Shown one piece after another: positions 1 through 13,100 of a DNA stretch of 64,000 bases. The number at the start of each line of letters is the position of its first letter. The first letter of the stretch is position 1. A program made the position numbers and the translations under genes. The DNA comes from Hysterangium stoloniferum (lineage: Eukaryota > Basidiomycota > Agaricomycetes > Hysterangiales > Hysterangiaceae). A model generated the notes under the pieces. That model saw only the letters and a program-made list of their open reading frames with translations. It was not told the DNA's origin and searched no databases. The DNA is taken from assembly GCA_015178975.1 (NCBI GenBank), contig WHVD01000233.1:40950-104949 (forward strand), written 5' to 3'.

Positions 1-738
1 ATACCTCAGAGTTGACCACTCACTGATGTACTGAACTAATACTGGACCCATAATTCTAAACCGAGTGATTGGCGCGATGTTATTTTACACAGCTTGACGA
101 AGGATTTCCACATCCCGGTGCACGTCATTTATTATGGTGCTTATTGAATTAATATAGCTATTAGGTACGGAACATGTGTAGTAGTGTTGATCACTCACTG
201 AGTTATTGTTATAGAAACCTGCACATATAACAGTTGCAGATGGTTCCGACCCGTTCCCGATAACTTGGGAATTACCATCTAAAATTTGATTCGATCATCC
301 GGAGCTACGGCATCCGAACGGAATAGCAGTGCAACTACTGGTAGCCAGAAATGATGCACGCTGACAGCCTGCTGCATCAGCGACTAGTAGATATGGCCCA
401 GACCTTTTCTTTATCTTACGTGATCAACATCACTGGATGATTTAGTTCAGCGAGTCCGAAGGCTACCTCCTTCATAATATTGAATTGAACTTGTAATCAG
501 ACCGTTCTCACTCGAGGGCACCACTAGCTCATAAGTCAAACTAAATAAAATAACATATATACACGACAATAGGTCGTGTACTACACATATCAACGTCAGC
601 CTCATGTACATCTATTTTTTACTTGCAGCCCTTTGTCTTACATAACCTTTCCGGGTCATCGGGCCGACTATAATTTATACATCTCCCACCACTGCTATAT
701 ATCAAGGTTTATTATTGCTGAGATTTACTTACAGAGCG
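1..738. other. Intergenic, no gene recognised
   Basis: AT-rich stretch at the left edge. I see no conserved coding segment, tRNA or repeat in either strand. The last 150-200 bp presumably hold the promoter of the cyclodeaminase-family gene that starts at 739. Confidence 0.5.
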
Positions 739-1829
739 ATGTCTGGACAGTCTATCCTTGTTCTCTCCCGTCTGGATGTTTGGGACGTATCCTGCCGTTT
801 ACCCTTACCTGAGCTTCTTGAGAATATCCGTTCAGCGTTGCGTTCTGCATCTCGTTCAAAGGACGATGTACAGATGCCTCATCGAACCACCGTTCATTCC
901 GATGCATATACTACTCTGTTCATGCCATCGCGTATAGACTCCATTCCCGCCACGAGCATCAAGGTGGTTGCAATTCCGAAACGCCAAAGCGACGATGGTC
1001 TTCCAGCGACGACTTTGGTGATGGACGAAGTAAGTGGTGGCTTAGAAGCCGTGGTGAACGCAAGGAGTCTCACAGCTCTAAGAACAGCGGCAGGTATGGC
1101 ACCTATCTTATTGTATTATCTCAACTAAACAACTAGTTCTAAGCTTCCGCCCTCGCTACTAAACTGAGTCTCGGTGCTGAAGCGAATCCAACAAGCATAG
1201 TCCTATTTGGAGCAGGTGCACAGATTCAAGCCCACGCTGCTATCCTTATCGCGACTTATCCTCAGATTCGAAAGTTGACCGTGATCAATCGATCTCATAA
1301 CCAGCGTCTAGTGACGCTTCTCGACCATTTTCGTGCAAAGTTCCCTGGAATACAGATTGTTGGGTTATCAGGACCAAGTGTCTTAAACGGCCAAAATAAT
1401 GTAGATATTAGAGAAGCCGTCAGGGCTGCATCCATTATCTGCACTGCGACGTCTTCAACCGAACCACTATTCCCTTATGACTGGGTTACAGCTGGTACTC
1501 ATATTAATCTTATTGGCTCCTTCACCCCATCGATGCGCGAGATTTCGTCAGACCTTCTTTCGAAGGCCAAGTGGGTCATTGTAGATTCCCGCGCCGCTTG
1601 TGCAAGAGAGGCTGGAGAACTTATCGATGCAAACTTTCCCCCGGAGAAAACCGTTGAATTGGGAGAGGTGGACGACCCCTCTTCGCTGGCTTCACGGGCC
1701 ACGGATGCAGATAAAACGATAACCATATTTAAATCGGTGGGAGTATCCGTTATGGACACGGCCATTGCAAATCTGGTAGTGAAACGAGCGCGAGAACTTG
1801 GATGTGGTACATTGGTTCCGTATGATTGA
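739..1829 (+). CDS. Ornithine cyclodeaminase / mu-crystallin family protein
   Basis: Two exons, 739-1093 and 1144-1829, joined over a 50-nt GT-AG intron, giving 346 residues. The start is the first ATG (MSGQSILVLSR). The splice restores the frame (AA|SALATKLSLGAEA). Just after it comes a Rossmann dinucleotide-binding motif, LFGAGAQIQAHA, followed by the beta-strand LTVINRS typical of the family's NAD(P) fold. A conserved block near the C-terminus (TIFKSVGVSVMDTAIA) matches the family. Known members include ornithine cyclodeaminase (ornithine to proline plus ammonia), ketimine reductases and mu-crystallin. The substrate cannot be told from sequence, so this is a family-level call. Likely cytosolic, as no signal peptide or membrane segment is visible. 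It is followed after about 170 bp by MSH5 on the same strand. Confidence 0.88.
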
Positions 1830-2001
1830 TGAGTATGCGGGTAAATAAGAGTTGTGGATATCAGTTTTGCATGTCGATACCAAATTACTATTTCAAACTT
1901 ACTCATTACAATAGAACGATAGGGTTTTATAAGGTTCGTATTTCGAAGGTTGGCTGTGACTACATAACGCGTTGTCACGCAGACCGCTTGCAAGTTGCCA
2001 C

Positions 2002-5000
2002 ATGCCTCGAGCAAAGTCTACGACGAAGAGAACGCGGTTGAAAAGCCAAAAGCACTTTAATGCAGGGGGTATGAATTCACCGCGTAAAAGAACACGTAAA
2101 CGTTCGTTGCAAGAACAGTTGTCTGATGATGCTGGTCCCGACGAAGCAGAGGGGCATAACTCTGCCAAAAGGGTAAGATGGGATGGTGAAATTGAAGAAA
2201 GAGAGACTACCACGGTAGAAAATGGGACCGAAGACGACAGCCCATCGCTATCGGAACGGGTACGTACACTGCCATGTATGTGTGGTATATTGCTTCATTC
2301 ATCCATATAAGCACCAGATATGCTTGTCCGTATCCTGTCATCAGTACGGAGAACTAACCTTAGATATTCTCGCAACAACTCACTTGAACATGTTCAGTGG
2401 ATGGCTAGGAGCAGCATATCATGATCCTATAAAAGGGACGCTCTATATTCTCGAAGACACGATCGAATCCGCCCATTTTGACTTGACAAAAATGCGTGCG
2501 TAATGATAAGCTAATGGTTTTTACTCATACGATATCTCATCAAATTAGTGATTGAGCAAACTTCTCCCGAAATCATCATTACGGGCTCTAAGTCTGACGA
2601 GAAATTTATTGAAGCCGTAAGGGAGATAGGTGCCTGTATTAAAACTTGCTGTCCACTTCAAACTGAACAAGTTTTCGGCTTAGGGGATGAGGAAAGCATA
2701 ACGTTTCAAATCAGGCCCAATCGTGAATACAACTTTAATAGGGGTTATGAACGTCTCCTTTCCTTACAATTCTTGGCTTCACTTCCTGTATCGACGGCAG
2801 CTGCTTTATCTGACACGGACCCTGAATCAACTGGACACTCCTCTGACGAGCCAAGAAACGCGTATGACTTCATGCGAAGACGCCGTAAGCAAACAGGAGA
2901 CCCCGCCATTCAGCGGTTCAATGCAAAGATTCGATTATCTAACTTCTCGTCACTTGAGTCTTCAATTTGTGTAAGAATATTTTCCTCCGGTTTGACATGA
3001 TTCACGCTTGGATATGGCACCAGATCTCTGCCGCAGGTGCCTTGCTCGAGTACATGACTCGCGCCCGTGTTGAGACGGGTTACCTGGACAGTGAAGGTAC
3101 ATCTGGCTTGGAAATACGTTCCATAGAGCCTATTGCCTTGTAATGGCTTTTGCTCTCTCGTCAACATTAGCTGATGATCAGTTACAAGGAACGAAGTTAT
3201 GCAGATCAATGCTGATGCATTATCGTAATTACCAATATCTTACCATCTCTGTTATATACGATAGCCTTACTGATGTTTGAGATCGCTGCAAATTTTCGAC
3301 GACGAGAGTCACGCTTCGATACATTCAGATAAAACTAAGGAAGGCCTCTCCCTATTTGGTGGGTCTCTAGACATCCTTCTGATGCTTCCTGAATTTATTC
3401 CCACTGCGCATGGTATGTCAGGGATCCTCAATGCTACAAGGACATCACTCGGCCGGAGACTTCTTAAAAACTGGTTCTTGCGACCATGTCTATCTCTCGA
3501 TATAATTGCTTCGCGGCACGATGCGTTGTCTTGTTTTCATAAACCTGAAAATTTAGTTACCGCCAACACCATGCACACACACCTTAAAGGGATTGGCAAC
3601 ATTCCGCACGTATTTGCTCTAATTCGTGCGGGGAAAGCAAGCGTCAAGGATTGGCAGGGAGTTGTCAAGGTCGATCGATATACACTCATGTCGAATTGTT
3701 ACCGCAATTATTAACCGGCTTCGTCTCTTTTTTAGTTCGTGTTTCATGCATCGTTGCTTAGGGAAACAATTTCAGAATTGAATCATGGCACACATATCGA
3801 TGTTATAAACAAGGTGATATGAATTTTAACCATGTTTATTCAGTGGTACAGATGACCACACTTGTATGCAGCTGTGTGATGCCCTTGACGTCGATCGCCT
3901 CCGGGATATTGGAAATGCAGTGAATGAAACAGTGAGAAACCAACTGTTCAGTATTCGTCTCGATGTAAATGACGTGGCGTACGAGATTGACTGGGAGGCG
4001 TCTTCTAATGCTGGCCGTGTTTGTGTCCGACCCCATGTTGACGAGGAATTAGACGAATGGAAGCGAATTTTTCACGGCTTGGATTCAGTCCTAGTATGAG
4101 CTTATTCGTTTGGTGTTCTTAAAGCCGCTTCATCATGCCACAGTCTCAGGTCGCTGTTCAACTAGGACATATTTTACCTCCCGAATACGCTGAATGTTTG
4201 AACGTCGTCTACTTTCCGCAACTCGGTAATTCTCCGTCATAATTTTGAATTTTGCAACTGATATGTAGTCAGGCTTTCTCGTCTGTGTACCTCTACGAGA
4301 TGAATGGAAGAATGATGACGGAACTCATGTGCCAAAATTCCCTACGGAGGAATTCGTTTTTCAGGTACCTATCTCTCAGTCAAGTAGCATATCTTTTCTT
4401 TAATTATCATCAATCCTCTAGTTTTGCACGGAGTCAGTGATGTTTCTTGTCTTCCTCTAGATACTGTTAATCGTATTAAATATTAGGAAAAGCGCTTATT
4501 TCAAGTCGCCGAAAATGCATGGTATGGTCACGGCGTGTCTTCTTCTTCAGATACAAAAATCAATTCGCTTAGATTTGGATCACCATATTGGCGACTTATA
4601 TCCTGCCATAGTTGGTGTGTACCATTCCTTCGATCCATTTACTCGACGCTAAATTAAACCGACTTCAGACCGCGAAATTGAAATTATCCAAGCCCTTGAA
4701 GAAAAAACTCTGATTCACAACGAACTAGTCTCGGCAACTTGTGATGCATGTGCTGAATTGGACTGGTCCGAAACATTCTCTGCGTATGGGCCGTATGACA
4801 AGAACTAACTTCATGGCATTCTTTTAGCTTGTTATCATTAGCTGAAGCCTCACGAAAGTATGAATATGTAAGACCTACTATGGTCGAGGAAAATTTAATA
4901 GACATCAAAGGTGGAAGGTGAGTGCTATCCCATCACACGATAACGGTACTATTCACGCTCTCCTTGTGAAGACATCCCTTGCAAGAAAGAGTGGTCGACA

Positions 5001-6425
5001 CTTTTGTTCCTAATGATTCTTATGTGGTAGGTGGTATGAACGCCAGGGCCTCTGATTCGACGGATGACTGTCCGGCTTCGAATGATGATTCGGAGCTTCC
5101 AGTACATGGTGATGGAAAGAGCGTTGTCATTTGCACTGGCGCAAATGCTTGTGGAAAAAGTGTTTATTTGAAACAGGTTTGCCACCGAGAAGCCCCGAGG
5201 GCTCGATTGTATGGGATAATTCTGATTGAATATCACAGACCGCACTGATTGTTTTCATGGCTCAGGTAAGTAAGCAATCTTGCATTTAAAACTGACGCTA
5301 ACTTGTATCTCCTTCATCAAGATTGGCTGGTATACATCCTTTCCGTATGTGATAAATTTTCCCCGCTCAGGATTTTTTTAGTTTTGTGCCAGCAACATCA
5401 GCCACACTTGGCATCGTGGACAGAAGTCAAGTCTCCTCAAGCTCACAAACACCAGGTAAATTGACTGTTTTCCAGTTTTCACGCGCATTCAAACCCGCGA
5501 ATCGGTGTCGAAGGTGTGTCGAATGTTTGCCTTTGATGTCAACCTTTTGCGACCACTTTGCCCCCTTTCAATTAACATTATCAGACGCAATCAGCTTTCA
5601 TGATTGATCTCAACCAAATCTCTTTTGCGCTCCGAAATATGACTCCTCGATCGTTGCTGATAATAGACGAGTTTGGAAAAGGAACGAACTCTACAGGCTG
5701 GTTTATTGGTCTCTGGACGTTGCATCATGCTAACAAATACTTTGCTCTTTATCTCCGTTCTGACGTTACCCAATTTTTTGTTGCATTTGCCCCTAACGTA
5801 ACACTAGACGGAGCTGGACTTTTCTGCGGTGTTATATCTTACGTCCTTTCGCTTGGCCCGCTATGCCCCAAAGTCATGGCTACGACGCATTTCCATGACG
5901 TATTTCACAAAGATCTACTTTCGCCATCCCTTCCAATTACGTTCGTTCACATGCAGGTCCTTCTGACTACAAACACTGGTCAGATGCTAGAGGTCCACCC
6001 CACAGAATCCAATGAAGAGGTACAACCTAGGTCATTGCATCCCGGAGAGTCTATAACGTACCTGTATAGGTAAGACAATGTGTCCTTCGCTGATGGATTA
6101 ACTGCCAATCACGCTTTGAGCTAGAGTAGCTCAAGGACTTTGCCTCGACTCTTATGCGACCAAGTGTGCTTTGGCTTTCGGAATTCCATCACGTCTGGTA
6201 GAACGTGCCAAACATGTTAGTGATCTGCTATCTGCACATGCCATAGGAGAGCTGCTGGATGAGGGGATGACTGAGAAGGAGGAGCAAGATCTTGCGGATG
6301 CTGAGTCTGTATGCAGGCGATTCTTGGTCTGGGAACTTAAAGCGGATGCTGGGGACGAGGGAAGCAAAACGTCTAGAGACTGGCTAAGGGAAATCCTGGG
6401 GAGACCCGCTGAAGAGCAGTCATGA
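2002..6425 (+). CDS. MutS homologue MSH5 (meiotic recombination), multi-exon
   Basis: Meiosis-specific MutS homologue that in other eukaryotes pairs with MSH4, clamps recombination intermediates and promotes crossovers. At least a dozen short introns split the gene. In order: a basic N-terminal tail with NLS-like runs (RKRTRKRSL); the clamp/connector region with QIFDDESHAS and KEGLSLFG|ILNATRTSLG (63-nt in-frame intron 3359-3421); the lever region; Walker A GANACGKSVYLKQ near 5140-5175; FVPATSATLGIVDR; IFTRIQTRESVSK joined to TQSAFMIDLNQ, a hallmark of MSH5; Walker B LLIIDEFGKGTN; and a C-terminal helix-turn-helix ending at TGA 6423-6425. One intron at the Walker B end needs a GC donor (separate entry). 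The first ATG, 2002, is taken as start. No disabling mutation was found once introns are removed. Exon limits in the middle are approximate. Confidence 0.9.
5697..5807 (+). other. Probable GC-AG intron inside MSH5
   Basis: After GTNST the family expects DG(A/L)GL. This is obtained only if 5697-5807 is removed, with GC at 5697-5698 and AG at 5806-5807: ACA-G joined to AC-GGA gives T-D-G. The nearest GT donor (5701) would create a stop. The intron is 111 nt, a multiple of three without stops, so retention would insert 37 residues beside Walker B. Confidence 0.7.
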
Positions 6426-8175
6426 TCGTGACATGGACTTTGTGGTTCATCGAAATTCATCCTATTGTGTAACTTAAAAAGTCTTTTTCTCATATTTGAT
6501 GGCATATAGCGCGACAAGCTTGACCGCGGATATATATGGGTACAAGTACACTCCTGCGCTCAGCTTCCCAGACTCTGAAGTAGACCAGTTCCCCTCCAGT
6601 CCAAATTTGATGAACTGTTTCCAAGAGCCGTTTTACAAGCATTTGAGATGGCATTACACACGATATTAGAGTTGCTTTACTCTGGCCCGGGTACCAAGTG
6701 TAGCCCAGATGATACAGAAAGTATGCACTACAATAACAGGGTAAACTTATAGGATGACGTTCTTTATTTACTGTTATCGGCGCGTCGCCAAAGCTCACGT
6801 TCATCTCGACGGTGATTATTCACCCCCCCCAAGGATAACCCTAAAGTGATTTGAAAATTTGGGGTTTTAATCAGGTTTGTGTGGGGGCGCATTCATGTTG
6901 ATTTGGACAGCGCCACTCCGCATACGGGGTCCAATATAACGTGTCATAAATTATGCTTGTCGATTTCATCAGGTCTTTTTCGCCTCACTCGGGGAAGCGA
7001 ATCCACTAAGACTTGGATACGCTCGTGTTCATTCTTGAGACGTGTACGGCACACATACCTAACTAGTGCTTTAGATATATATAATCTCAATGACATGAAA
7101 ACTTACCATGACCCTAATGATACAGCGATAAAAGTGCCCATAGTCCAATTAAAAGCGGCAAAAGGAGCTGTATAAAAGGGATGATGTTGTGGTGGCAAGG
7201 ACGGTGAAGTTTTTGACTAACTGCTGGAAAGACCCTTAATAATACCGAATCCGACGCCGCTCCCTATACCGCTCAAAAGGCTAGTCCGTGCACACGGAAT
7301 TTGACCTAGTTGTTCGACAAAACTTGGTTGTGACGGATCTTCTTCCTTGCACAAGTCTTCAAGTTAGTTTGAGATCCGTTCGTGTTATTGCATGTATACC
7401 TCGAGATTCTTTTTTTGATTCACTTCTGTGAGCAACCTCACTTGCTGGCATCGAAGAGTCAGATGCCATGGCTAGCTCGATATGGTCCTCAACGCTTGTA
7501 CTTAATACAGATAATGAGAAAGTTCAATCGGGTGTCCCAATTCGAACTCAAATTGCAAACCCATGGCCTGGCGCGCATTGGTGTAATCTCAAAGAGTAAC
7601 AAATGCTCGGGATATGTTCCAAGTCAACTTTCAGCAATCATGAGTTGCTCTATGAAAAATACCTAAGTTCCGCCCGGAACGAGTCAGTTGACTACAGCGG
7701 GGATTGGGCGAGGCGTAGCTGCTCTGCCCTGTCCCAAAGCGCTCAACAGAAAAAAAATGTTTCACGGGTGTGAAAGTAGAAGATTTTTTTCGATGTCAAA
7801 CAGAAAATTCAAGTTGTCAACGGATAAAACAATTCATAATTTATATAATTATGAGTCAAACATTTGTTTCACATACTTCGACATTTCAATCTTTCTGTTT
7901 CTAGTCTGGTGAACAAATGTCTTGATGCGGTTTAAAGTGGTAGCCGGCAACGACCACGGGTAACAAATGATTAGCATGGCAATAGATACGGGCTGCTACA
8001 TGAGACACATTGAAGCGTAGTATGAAAGTGCAAGGGAAGGTGAACGAGAAGGAAAAATTGCTGTGGCAAGTTCTAAAAGCATGCTGTTATATGACGTTTT
8101 TGCATGCGTAGACCCATCCAAGTCGATGATTAATTAGTCACATGACAGTCGACGAAGGGTATTGCATTACAGCAA
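6426..8175. other. Intergenic, 1.75 kb, no gene recognised
   Basis: Lies between the MSH5 stop and the stop of the minus-strand CoA-transferase. Several short open frames occur on both strands, but none shows a family motif or a coherent set of splice sites. A run of eight C is present near 6820. It may contain decayed sequence or 3' ends. I cannot support a feature here. Confidence 0.45.
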
Positions 8176-10055
8176 TTAAGTGGCCGAAGGAAGCCACATA
8201 GGATGGTCCATGTTGAGTCCGATTGGAGCTTCAATTAGAATATGCGAGGGTTTGCTCAAAATTGCCGAATGCTTAAGAGCTGTCATAATACTTGGGGAGT
8301 CCTTACTCATCAGCTCTTCCGCAGCCTCATGGGTTCTCAATGCAACTTTTGCGATCCTAATCGGTACTTCCATCGAAAGTTCAGCAATTTCGGGATCAAG
8401 AGGGTATATCTTTTTGGGCAATGGTGTAGCATTCGTGAATCCTGTAGGCCCAAGACGACCCAAGGAACGAAGCCAATTGCCAGTACCCGCGAGAGATACA
8501 CGCACTTCCCATGAACCACCCTCCTTATACTCGTCAGTGCAATAAATACAAAACAAAACGTAATGCATACTGTAATTATTTTAGAAAAAGCTGCAGCTAT
8601 ACCAAATGCCAAAAGATACCCAGATGAATGATCGAGCGCTTGAATAGGGAACGGTTTGGGAGCTAATATACCGTGAGACTTTCCCCCCTTAGTCATTGCA
8701 AACGCCACAGCTTCGTCTGCATTAAAACCTAACGCCGTTTGGACGAGGGAATCAAACTGCAACAGAATCAACCAGGATGAAATGTCAGATAAACGTTACA
8801 AGCCTACACCCCGTCGCTTCTGCCATGGTCCTTCCCATCCCCAAGCTCTTAGGCCAGCGTAGACAATTCCTGGCCGGGATTTGGCTAATTCAATGGGTCC
8901 AAAACCCATTTCTTCGAGCCCATCGGGTCTATAGCTTTGAAGGAAAATATCACAGCTTTGTACAAGTTTATGCAATGTGTTTTGATCATCACCAGACTTC
9001 AGATCGAGCTGGGTTGTACGTTTCCCGCGGGACATATCTGCATCTAGAACGGGAAGGCTTGGAAGATTACGAGACGTGATCCAAAGATTGTCTGCCCCGT
9101 GAGCTAATTTTGCATGCTTGAGTGGTTAATCGTATGATTTTCATGAAACATGAAACATGCCAGCAAGTGTGCGACCGCAAACGGGACCCGCTATGATTCG
9201 TGTCAAATCAAGAACGCGTACCCCTGTTAAGGGACCCTTGTATTCATGATTCGTGACGGGTAGGGGTTTGCGCTTAGGTGTATCATTAAGCTTCAGGAGT
9301 TGCACTGGGGGTGCATCTCGGATGGCTTGAGCCTGAGGATGATTTTTCCACTCGTCGAAGGATCGCATGGCTGTAGCGCACATGCCGTTCTGAGCGGCCT
9401 CGTCTTCAAAGACCTTTGAATTCCATTTTAAAAGTTCTTGAGCCACGGCATCACGCGAGGCGTTGGGGGATAATTGTAAAATGGACAATATACCACGTCG
9501 ATGACTGTGCGTTGAGATCACCGGGAAAGAGCCAATTGACTATATGAAGATGACTTACTGAGGAAAATTAGTATGGATACGGACAAAAGTCTGATCTTTG
9601 GTGGCGTAAATGCCAGCAATATCATCCCAAGCCCCTCCTGGAACAGTGCCATTGATTGTATAATACGACTCACTGACTATAGATAACTTCATATAATAAA
9701 TGACATCAACGTGTTTCAAAGAATGCTACTTGCAACATTCGAGAGCTGCGTGCCTAGCATCAACTGTGACATGCTGCATTTCCCCTGTGTTTAAAAAATG
9801 CACATAAGCCGCAGAAAGACCAGCCAATGCCACAGATGCCTAAATGATAACAAGAAGGTAAGATTTATAATCCTATGAAAGAGCAGATAGCGCCACTTGT
9901 GCAGCTACACCCAATCTGAACGACGAGGGGAGAGCAGTATCAGGGTCTCCTGTGAGTCGCAAGTATTTATGAAGGACATCGTTAGGTAGCCCTGCAGACC
10001 GCCACAATCCCTGAACGACGTTGCGGACAGTTAACAAAGCTTGAGCAGTGGACAT
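8176..10055 (-). CDS. CaiB/BaiF-type (family III) CoA-transferase
   Basis: Minus-strand gene with several short introns, start ATG at 10055 (MSTAQALLTVRN), stop at 8176-8178. An upstream in-frame TTG at 10064 is not used. The N-terminal part (RLGVAAQVALSALS... VHFLNTGEMQHVTVDARHAA) resembles the distal half of a family III CoA-transferase, including a VRIHTNFPQ block. A second unit then begins with GPLTGVRVLDLTRIIAGP, the canonical start of the family. It continues with KRTTQLDLK, DIFLQSYRPDGL and IVYAGLRAWGW. The RRGFDSLVQ segment holds the Asp expected to be catalytic in the family. These enzymes move CoA between carboxylic acids or racemise 2-methylacyl-CoAs; the substrate here is unknown. 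It is divergent from the RICTOR gene, with about 0.1 kb between the start codons. Confidence 0.85.
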
Positions 10056-10148
10056 GAATAACAAGATGGTTAGGCGCGTGCATTACATAAAGGGTGTTCC
10101 ATTCCAACAGCGCAACGAACCGTCCGCTCCATTGGCGGTGAGCAATAA
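10056..10148. promoter_or_regulatory. Short divergent intergenic region, presumed bidirectional promoter
   Basis: Only 93-111 bp separate the start codons of the minus-strand CoA-transferase and the plus-strand RICTOR homologue. The promoters, or at least the 5' UTRs, must overlap here. No clear TATA box was identified. This is inferred from gene geometry. Confidence 0.4.
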
Positions 10149-10166
10149 ATGCTAAGTGTCCTTGCA

Positions 10167-13100
10167 ATGTCTGAGACGGCCACGCGCCGCTCAGTCGAAG
10201 ACGTCCCATTGGGCTCCTCTCATCTTTCTTCTACCACAGTAGTCGAAGAGCTCAACGGCTATGACTTCCCCGAACTTGAAGGGAAAGAGCCACAGGCTCA
10301 GGTACGTACGTCTTTGAAAATAGTTGGGATTGTACGTTGAAGTCCATACCAGGTTGAATATTTGACTCATGAACTCGAAGTTGAAAATAGGATCAAAGAT
10401 GGTGCAGAGAATCTTTTGGAATTACATCCGAATGTAAGCAGACGTGATGTGGTCGTGTTAAGGTTGATAAAATTAGCCAATACCATAGGACCTTCAAGAA
10501 ACATTTCGAGCACATGTTGAGTCGGAACTCCTTGCGGCGCGTAACAAGATCGAGGCTATAACGAAGAAGTTAGAGGAAGTACGAGATTTAGGTTTGTTAT
10601 GGTCGCTCAGATCATTTCTCATTATCTCATTTTGTTTTTTCAAAGTTCGTAGACTACGAAAAAAGCTCATTGGGTCAAACGGAGGTGCTTCCTCGCATGC
10701 ATCGGGAAAACGCAGGCCATTCCCTCTGTCGAGTAAGAAATCTAAGGATGGATTAATAGATAAAGGTGCGATTGCAACAACTCTAGCTGTTATCATCGTT
10801 TACAACTGTTGCTCAGATGACTTCAGAACCGCGATGACCCTCGCCACCACCCAAATTGCACGTCTCGTCGTACATTCACGTCCTGTCTCAACTACGCCTC
10901 GCTCACCAAGATTGGTATCACAACCATCCTCTTTAATGCATCAAGAGGGTCCGCTTTCGGCCGAGGAGCAAGAGTCCGATACGTCCCGAATTGAGGCTAT
11001 GGACACCCTTGTTTCCGTACTGAAACGGAATACTCGTGTGCGGTATGAAATAGATGTGGTGGAGCTCCTCAAAGCGTGCGTGACGGCATCATCATTACTT
11101 AATAGCATAGCTGAATGAGCACAGTGTCCAACCCGCGTTGTCGGACACGGCTTCGAAAGAATCCCGGACTTCAGCATATCGTCTGTTGCGATATGCGTTG
11201 GTAGAAGCGGAAGCCGTCGAACGCTTCCATGAGTTACAGCTTGATTGGTACCTAGTCAGGTGTGATGCGTTCGGTCAGGCTTTACCGTTTGTGTGGATTG
11301 ATCTGTTGTTTGACTGTCATAGGTCACTTGCCAAGGACAATAAGTATCATCTCGAAAAGGAGCAAGCGCTTCTATTGATTCGCGCCATGGTGAACATTGG
11401 TAACAGTATTCTGGAACGTCATGCCGGAGCAGGATGCGGGTCTGTTGCTGTATCAGAGCGTGTCATGCGTGCAATGATTGCCATTGCAGAACAACCTGAA
11501 GACCCCTTTCGAGGCATTTGCCTTGTCACATTAACTGAGATCCGTAAGTTAAAGAGTACGTTTCGGTTAGTATACACATAAGTTAAAACCTGTTAGTATT
11601 GATTGACAGTGAACTTATTTACCGAGCAGGCGGCATCCGAGTGTTAATTCAAGCTATTTCGGATGGGCCACCGGAGTTGGGGCCACTCTTTGTATCCGCG
11701 TTTTTATATATTATTGATGCACCACGGACCCGAGTATACATCCGTCCGGATGTTGACCTAGAGGTCTGTGTGGTCAACCCGCTACTGTAATAACAGACTT
11801 GCTGATTCTTAGTTCAACTTTTAGAATGCACTTTCAGGAATCACAGATGCGTATGGCAAGGGTGAGGACAATATTGATAAGGTGAAAGCCTGCGCAAAGA
11901 TCGTGCAAGTCATTTTACGCACTTGGAGCGGTAATATTGTTTGCATGCGAATATCATCTTGGCGGCTAATCTGTATCTCTGTAGGTTTGATGTACCTGTG
12001 TATGAACGACATGAAAGCGATCCGTGCAACCATCGATACTTTACGAATACCTTCCCTAACAACAAGGGTACAGTACAGTGTCAGTCCGATGATCATTTCT
12101 GACATCCTCCCAGGAGGTTGTTTTGGATATGTTTTTTGAGCTACTCAATATCAAGACTCCCGACTGGTACAAGACCTTCATTTCCGGGCGACGTTTAACA
12201 CGTAAGTACCAACCAAACTGCGTATTTTTGATAAACTGTACTAAAGACATCTACAGTGTATGGTCGGGGTAGATCAAATCCAGTGAAACAGTCAACTCAC
12301 GAGCCACCCCCGAAGCCTCCCGAAAAACTGAACCTGACTGACCAGTATACTGGCTTATTGTTATTGGTTCTTGTGAAAGCAGGGCTTTTAGACGTATGTG
12401 TATCTCTGATAAAATCCCGCCATTATATCGATATACTATTTTAGGCTTTAACAGCGATGTTAGAGGAGTCTGTTTCAGATCCTGCACTGGCACGTAAAGC
12501 GACCCTCCTGATCGCGGAGGTTTTGGAAATCGCCAACAGAGTGCTTCCTCTTTCTGAGGCATCGAAGATCCAGGTATTTAGGATGTAGGAAACTCAGACT
12601 ACCTGCGTGTGTTTAATGTTCAATTGTTTCAGGCATTACCTAAACTATTCACCCTTGCCGCCGATTATACTAACGGTCCTAATCGAATTATGGGAACTAC
12701 TGCGCTTTCATCACTGGATAGTTTCAACCGGAATAAGACACGGCTGCAGCATATTACTCAAAGCAGTGGACGTCCACGGTCAGTTGTTTGCATATACACA
12801 TTGATGGCATTCGTTTATTTATTCATTTCCTGAAGAGCGAACTCGGTGGAAGATGCTGTACGGCGTAATCAACGACAAGTTGAACAAAACAAGTTGAATT
12901 TCAGCATGCAGATCGACGACAAGACATTCCAAAACTTGCTCATCGAAACGCAGGTGTGTTATCAAGCGTGGCTTTGACGTAGACACCGGTTTATATAGCA
13001 CAGGTTACCTTGACGAGGGATCAAACACAATGGAACTATGAAATTCTTATGGATCTCCTAGAAGGACCACTGCTTAACCCGAAAAGAGTAGAAGAAGCGT

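Noticed and set aside
3359..3421. In-frame insertion in MSH5 between GLSLFG and ILNATRTSLG as a novel protein insert
   Set aside because: A standard GT-AG intron of 63 nt removes it and restores the conserved LFGILN sequence, so it is an intron rather than an insert.
6490..6804. Minus-strand 104-codon frame downstream of MSH5
   Set aside because: No domain, no plausible splice partners and no conserved neighbours. Treated as chance.
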